Source: Salinicola tamaricis
GTDB lineage: Bacteria; Pseudomonadota; Gammaproteobacteria; Pseudomonadales; Halomonadaceae
Assembly (NCBI RefSeq): GCF_003006155.1
Contig: NZ_CP023559.1
Location: forward strand, 1,798,001-1,862,000
Reading direction: 5' to 3'
Length of the DNA stretch: 64,000 nucleotides
Shown: in pieces, positions 59,129 through 64,000 of the stretch
How the letters are laid out: every line of letters starts with the position of its first letter
Position numbering within the stretch: position 1 is the stretch's first letter
The notes under the pieces: model-generated
What the model was told of the DNA's origin: nothing
Database searches by the model: none
Seen by the model: only the letters and a program-made list of their open reading frames with translations
Made by a program: the position numbers and the translations under genes

Positions 59129-59448
59129 ATGAAAACGGTCTTTCTGGGGTTGGGGATTACCTTTCTTTGGTGGTTGGGTTTGATCAATGGTCTCTATATG
59201 GAGCCCGGTGAGTCTGTGCCGGATGTCTTGATCTACCTGACCGGGGCCTCTTGGCTAGTGGCTCTGCTGGGCGCGCTGGCGTTGTGGAGCGGCAAGCACA
59301 AGCCAGGGTTCATCCTCGTGATCATTGGCTCTATCTGCTTCGTCCCGCTGGGGCTGATAACCGTCTACGGGCTCGTCGCGCCAGCAGCCGGAGTGATGAT
59401 GCCTCGCTCGACAAGCGCCGCGCACTGGCTGAAGAAAACTCACGCTGA
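59129..59448 (+). pseudogene. small membrane protein, frameshifted near end as sequenced
   Basis: A GGAGAG site precedes ATG 59129. The protein has three hydrophobic helices (VFLGLGITFLWWLGLING; VLIYLTGASWLVALLGALALW; GFILVIIGSICFVPLGLITVYG). The frame probably changes near 59365, ending in the basic tail RASSRSDDASLDKRRALAEENSR at 59448. No family is recognised. It may belong to the T6SS module or to the following operon. Confidence 0.55.
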
Positions 59449-59476
59449 AACGCATTCGGATATCGAGGGAAGTAAC

Positions 59477-59919
59477 GTGTCGACGATTTCACAAGGGCAG
59501 GAATTTTACGCCAAAACACAAGCGCGCCTGATGCTGGGTGTCGGTGGTGTTGCCCTGGCGCTTGGTTTGTTCATGGCGGTGAGCTTTACCACCGCTCCCG
59601 TTGCGCCCATAGGACTGGGTGGGCTCATGGTGGGCATGGGGTGTTGGTTTCACTTCTCTCCGGTTGCTCGTATCGGAGCCGACTATCTTGTCTTCCAGCC
59701 GGCCCCTTTGGCGCGTACTCGCACGATTCTCGATAGCGAAGTGGAGCGTGTCGAACGTAAGAAGAAGTGCTTCTGGTGCATTATCGTTATCACGACGACA
59801 AGTCCGACAAGTCGCCTCGGAAGTTGGCGTTTGCCATGAATATGTTGACGGCCGATGATCGAGAGGCGTTATTGGGCGCGGTGGCGACTCGCTTTGAGAT
59901 CGTCCCGGTCGCTAAGTGA
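59477..59919 (+). pseudogene. membrane protein with PH-like tail, frameshifted as sequenced
   Basis: GTG 59477 follows AGGGAA. The protein has two helices (LMLGVGGVALALGLFMAVSF; IGLGGLMVGMGCWFHFSPVARIG), then a strand-rich cytoplasmic part (ADYLVFQPAPLARTRTILDSEVERVER). Near 59765 the frame changes to EVLLVHYRYHDDKSDKSPRKLAFAMNMLTADDREALLGAVATRFEIVPVAK, ending at TGA 59919. The layout resembles YcxB/PH-like bacterial membrane proteins; function unknown. Confidence 0.55.
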
Positions 59920-60046
59920 TATTCGTGGAAAGCGCTGGCATTGATATTCGGTTCTTTAGCGCGTCATCTTCTTGCTGGCTTCGGCTCTGATTTGGCGAAT
60001 CGACATCATGTATCAAGTTCTGGGTGGTCTCAATGTGGAAGGTTTC

Positions 60047-61974
60047 ATGGTGTCTTCGCTTGGTCGGAGCCGGATTCTGAGAGGCGTGAGACCCGCATGG
60101 CGCAAAGTGGTGTGCCTACTGGCCATGGCGCTCGTGGGTGCCTGCGCCTCCTTGAATGCGTATGCGGTAGAGAGAATCACCCGTTTTGCGAGCGATATCG
60201 TCGTTCAGCCTTCGGGGAACATGATGTTACAGAGACGCTCGTGTGCTGTCTCATGGTTACCATATTCGTCATGGTCTCTATCGAGACTTTCCCGTGATCA
60301 ATCGTATCAGCGGTGTCGTTCATCGCGTAGGGTTCGATGTCATCTCTGCGAGGCTGGATGGTGAACCGGTGCAGACCAGGCAGGTTCGAAAAGGCGACTA
60401 TGTACGTCTCTCTGGGGAGTCCGAATGTCAATATTGCTCCTGGGCCTCATCGTTTCGTTCTGCGTTATCGCACCAATCGCCAATCCGTTTCTTTAAAATG
60501 CACGATGAACTCTACTGGAACGTGACAGGCAATCGCTGGAAATTTCCCATTGAACAGGCAGTTTCTACCGTTCATTTCCCCGATGGTGCCGGCGTGGAGG
60601 GAGTCAAGACCTATACCGGCTCCTATGGTCAGCGCGGGCATGCGGCTGACTCCGTGGTCAGTGATGATGGGACGCGTGTGGTCACGCACACGAGCGCGCC
60701 ATTACAGCCCGGAGGGCGTGACGATGCGGTAGCCTTCCGTAAAGGGGTGGTCAGCAAGCCGACCACGATGATCATTGATTTGGTATGTATGTAACCGAGC
60801 GCCCGAGCAATACGGTGGCTTTCTTGGGCTTGCTGTTAGTATTGGCCAGTTACTGGGTGATGCTTCGTCGCGTAGGGCCACATGAGGAGCCGGCGCTGCC
60901 ATCGGCGCCGTATTCTGGATCGCTGGGCAACCTATCTCCTGCACTGGCACATTGGATCGTTCACAACGGCGAGATACGTAATAAAGCCCTGGTGAGTCGA
61001 TACTCAATCTCGGGGAAAAGGGCTATGTGACGGTGGCGCAGTCTAGCGCGGAGTGGGTGCTGACGCGCACGGCAAAACCTGCCCAGAATCTGCCCGTAGA
61101 AGAAGCGGCGATCTTGGAGCACCTGGAAGCCAAGGACAATACCATCGAGGTATCCAAGAAAAACCGCAAGGATTTGCAGAGGCTGCGGACCTTCAAAAGC
61201 GCGATGCGCAACGAACATGGCGAAGCGTTCTATCAGTCTCATGGTGGGCTGATGCTGTTAGGTGTCATTGTTGCCTACCTCGCTGTTTTCGTGCCCAATG
61301 TCATGACCACTGACCCCATGGACCCCACATCGCTTTGGGTCGGCCTCATCCCGCTCGGTGGGCTGATATTTGTTAGCGTCGTGGCGGGTGATATCGAGGT
61401 TCCCTATAGCACGAATCGCTACATGGCCAAGAGCCTCGGCGTCGCATTGCCGATATCTTGCGGGTGGTGGTTGATCTGGGGCTATGCCATGCACACGCTC
61501 GATCTTTTCCCGTTCATGGCGATGCTTTTCCTGCCCGTGGCTTTTTGGGTGTTTGTGAGAAAGCTGGGAAGAATCACACGACTCGGTAGAGAGCGTAAAG
61601 CAGAGATAGAGGGGCTCAAAGCCTACATGCTTAGCCATGTGGGAGAGGAGGCACCCCGCCTGGAGGCGGCGGAACTAAAGGCGTTATGGCCCTATGCCGT
61701 TGCACTGGATATGGAAAGCGAATTCCAGGCTGCGCAGGTGTCGATACCCGAGCTCTCCGATCATGACGAAGCCTCATCCAGGCAACCGATCTTTCCCTGG
61801 TGGCTTTATCACTCCTCAGCAGCGGGCAGCACGGGGTCGATCGTCGATGCCTGCAGTTCCATGAACTCTACGTTCACCGCCTGTAGCGCCTTCAATTCTT
61901 CTGGTTCCGGCTTCTCAGGTGGCGGTGGGTTCTCTGGAGGTGGCGGCGGTGGCGGTGGTGGTGGCGGCTGGTAA
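60047..61974 (+). pseudogene. DUF2207 domain membrane protein, frameshifted as sequenced
   Basis: A signal peptide or lipoprotein-like start (VVCLLAMALVGACASLNAYA) leads into ERITRFASDIVVQPSGN, DVTETLV and HGYHIRHGLYRDFPV, the DUF2207 beginning. The segments SGVVHRVGFDVISARLDGEPVQTRQVRKGDYVRL, MHDELYWNVTGNRWKFPIEQAVSTVHFPDG and KGYVTVAQSSAEWVLTRT, two C-terminal helices, and a long glycine-rich tail (GFSGGGGFSGGGGGGGGGGGW) are all typical of this family. About five frame changes lie between 60225 and 61020; the last 315 residues are in one frame. Function unknown; it is probably anchored in the inner membrane. Confidence 0.82.
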
Positions 61975-62133
61975 GTGCTCACCGGTGCCAATGCGCATGC
62001 CATCGCTGGTGGGACCTGCTACTGTCTGGAGACCCTGAATGACCTCGGTATCTGTTGATTCACCAGGCCCGTTGTGACGCGACGCGCATATGACATGGCC
62101 GGTTCAGAGCCTGCCGCATGAGGAGTCTCATCG

Positions 62134-62631
62134 ATGGATTACCACTCGACTCACGCGTCGTACCGGGAGCGTCTGATCGAGCATCTATTCATTGGCGAAT
62201 TGCTCAAACACGCCTGGCTAGTGCGAGATCGTCGGCTCGAAATTGCGAGACCGGAGGTGGATAACAGCGGCTACGATCTGATCGCCGAGGAGCGGACCCT
62301 CGTGCGCCATCTGCAACTCAAGGCGTCGAAGCTGGATGCGCGCACCGCCAGGCAGAACGTGCATACCGCACTGGGTAGCAAGCCTTCGGGTGCAGTGATC
62401 TGGATTTTGTTCGACGCCGATACGCTCGTGCTTGGGCCGTTTCTCTTCTTCGGAGGACTGCCGGGCGAACCGCTACCCGATCTCTCGGCGTTCAGTATCG
62501 CGCGACATACCAAGGGCAATGCCGCGGGCGTCAAGGCCGAGCGTCCCGCCATCCGCAGCGTCCCCAAAGGTCAGTTCACTCGCTATGACAGCGCCATCGA
62601 GGTGTACGAGGCGCTGTTCGGCGCATTCTGA
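62134..62631 (+). CDS. PD-(D/E)XK nuclease-like hypothetical protein
   Basis: The 165-residue protein contains RLIEHLFIGELLKHAW, RPEVDNSGYDLIAEERTLVRHLQLKAS and IWILFDADTLVLGPFLFFGG. The order Glu - GYD - QLK matches the PD-(D/E)XK fold with Gln in place of the second acidic residue, as in DUF4365-like proteins. It could bind or cut DNA. No partner gene is adjacent. The start at 62134 is the only good ATG. Confidence 0.7.
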   Translation: MDYHSTHASYRERLIEHLFIGELLKHAWLVRDRRLEIARPEVDNSGYDLIAEERTLVRHLQLKASKLDARTARQNVHTALGSKPSGAVIWILFDADTLVLGPFLFFGGLPGEPLPDLSAFSIARHTKGNAAGVKAERPAIRSVPKGQFTRYDSAIEVYEALFGAF

Positions 62632-62679
62632 GCGTCGTTATTCCCACCTTCGTTTCACACGCCAATCCTGCTACCCGCG

Positions 62680-63605
62680 CTACGCGTTTGCCTGCGCCGC
62701 CAGCAAGGCGTCGATCTCGCTGCCCACCGGTGCGTGGCCGGGCCATGCCGGCTGACCGCGATTGCCGCCGCGGCATTGGCACGGCGTGCCGCCTCGTCGG
62801 GCGTCTGGCCGCGGCTCAGTGCCGCCAGCAGCACGCCGGTATGGGCGTCGCGGCACCGTTGGTATCGACGGCGCGGGTGTCGAACCCAGCCACGTGGCGT
62901 GGCTGGCCATCCGCCAGCAGATGACATCCCCGTGGCCATCGCGGACCACGATCAGCGGCGCACGGGTTCGCGTGGGCAGCGCGCGTAGCGCGTCCGCTAT
63001 CGAGTCGGTGGCTGTCAGCGTCTGAGCTTCCTCGGCGTTGCAGCTGAGCAGGGTGGTCCGGCGCAGGATCTCGTCCAGCCGTTGCGGGCAGAGTGCTCCG
63101 ATCATCGGGCCGGGGTCGAATGCGACCGAGAGCGCCCGGCTGTTTGCCCAGCCAGTCGATCAGCGTATCGGCCGCGGTCTCATGCAGTAGCGTATAGCCG
63201 CTCACCAGGACGTGATCCTCGGCATCGGGTCGAGCCGGTGCAGCACGTCGCGGCTGCCGATCTCCGCGCCGAGATGGGTGATGAAGGTGCGCTCCCGCGG
63301 CCTGGTCTACCAGCGCCACGCAGAAGCCGGTATCGCGCTCTTCATCCATCGGCGCCAGCCAGTCGATCTGCTCACGGTGCATGGCTTCACGCGCGCCATG
63401 TCGCCGAACTGCCCGCGGCCGTGGCCGCCGGCGTAGACGACGTCATGCCGTCCCGGCTCGCGGCGCCATGACGTTGAAACCGCCGCCCACCTCGAAGGTG
63501 GCATCCATGGCCAGGGTGTCGCCGCCGGGGGGCGGTAGCCGCTCGATCGGCATCACCAGGTCGACGATCACCTGGCCGGTATGGATCAGGCGCGGCGGCG
63601 CTCAT
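62680..63605 (-). pseudogene. PfkB family carbohydrate kinase, frameshifted as sequenced
   Basis: The pieces in order are LIHTGQVIVDLVMPIERLPPPGGDTLAMDATFEVGGGFNVM (PfkB N-terminus with substrate GG motif), DVVYAGGHGRGQFGDMARE, DEERDTGFCVALVD, HVLVSGYTLLHE, TTLLSCNAEEAQTL, and DTNGA/DAHTGVLLAALSRG. The last is the catalytic GAGD signature, split by a missing base near 62853. More breaks are near 63590, 63440 and 63130. PfkB kinases phosphorylate sugars or nucleosides. Its start overlaps the permease stop (ATGA at 63602-63605), so it probably phosphorylates the substrate that the permease imports. Confidence 0.78.
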
Positions 63606-64000
63606 CGTGCCACCGCCAGCGCCGTATGCCGCGCACCGCCCATCATCAGGTAGCTGCCGGCGGCGACCACGAAGGTGGCGATCCAGCCGAGCCCGTTGTG
63701 CCCCAGCCAGCTGTCGGCGAGCACGCCGGTGAACCAGACATGCCCGCTGATGCCGATGCTGGTGAAGCAGAAGCCGATCACGATCGCCAGCGCCCAGCTG
63801 GTGAAGGCGCGCCACTCGACACCGCCGTGATACCAGTAGGCGCTGGTCGGGCTGACATCGAGCAGGTCCGGCCCCCGAGAAGTGGTGGCGATGGATCAGA
63901 TCCACCAGGAAGACGCCGACCCAGGCGGTGATGGGCACGGCCAGCAGGCTGATGAAGGAGATGAACGGACCGTAGAAGTCGCCGGCGATCGCATGAAGAA
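63602..64000 (-). pseudogene. NCS1-type purine/pyrimidine permease, C-terminal part (window edge; one frameshift as sequenced)
   Basis: The gene enters from beyond 64000. The visible part reads AIAGDFYGPFISFISLLAVPITAWVGVFLVDLIHRHHF. After a frame change near 63870 it reads DLLDVSPTSAYWYHGGVEWRAFTSWALAIVIGFCFTSIG...LGWIATFVVAAGSYLMMGGARHTALAVAR. The FLVDLI...DL...YWYxGGVxWxA pattern is that of cytosine/nucleoside NCS1 permeases. It is coupled to the PfkB kinase gene, suggesting nucleoside or base salvage. Confidence 0.8.

Noticed and set aside
61900-61974. Glycine-codon repeat at the DUF2207 3' end as a regulatory or CRISPR-like repeat
   Set aside because: It encodes the glycine-rich tail that is normal for DUF2207 proteins.

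Overview
The window is GC-rich, densely coded chromosomal DNA of a gammaproteobacterium, most likely a member of the Halomonadaceae (Halomonas/Salinicola/Kushneria type). This rests on the crc-pyrE and yicC-rph neighbourhoods shared with pseudomonads, on TTT and GntP transporters, on a tetronate catabolic cluster, and on best-remembered protein matches. The genus is inference only.

Layout. 1-21 kb is core genome: a large helical secreted-type protein cut by the window edge, yicC/rph, a PoxB-like enzyme, crc convergent to it, pyrE, yfaZ, trmL, a GNAT, rep, a tctCBA uptake operon, then a LysR-controlled sulfur cluster (thiol dioxygenase, multi-rhodanese, cystathionine beta-lyase) and a chemoreceptor. 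21.9-30.4 kb is an integrated element bounded by a tRNA-Arg(CCG) gene and an exact copy of its 3' end. It holds a decayed P4-type integrase, ogr/Delta and AlpA regulators, IS remnants, an AT-rich HEPN-like gene, and at its right end an unrecognised pair of genes (or one split gene) with a PD-(D/E)XK nuclease. 30.4-34 kb has a racemase and a phage-like divergent CI/Cro switch with TGTAC-N5-GTACA operators. 34.9-40 kb is a tetronate catabolism cluster (otnI-ltnD-gntR divergent from denD-gntP). 40-49 kb is mixed metabolism, a GGDEF cyclase and a TonB siderophore receptor. 49-59 kb is an orphan type VI secretion module: vgrG, DUF4123 adaptor, a VasX/BTH_I2691-like membrane toxin, and three diverged tandem DUF6708 immunity-type genes. 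59-64 kb has small membrane proteins, a DUF2207 protein, a nuclease-like gene, and a PfkB kinase coupled to an NCS1 permease cut by the window end.

Two features run through the window. First, more than 30 reading-frame breaks occur, including in genes expected to be functional (pyrE, crc, poxB-like). On both sides of each break the protein similarity is intact, so most are probably sequencing errors; such genes are listed as pseudogenes 'as sequenced' with their full reconstructed span. Second, four copies of a ~150-bp terminal-inverted-repeat element with a common core but two kinds of ends are spread over intergenic sites, three of them starting at or just after a stop codon.
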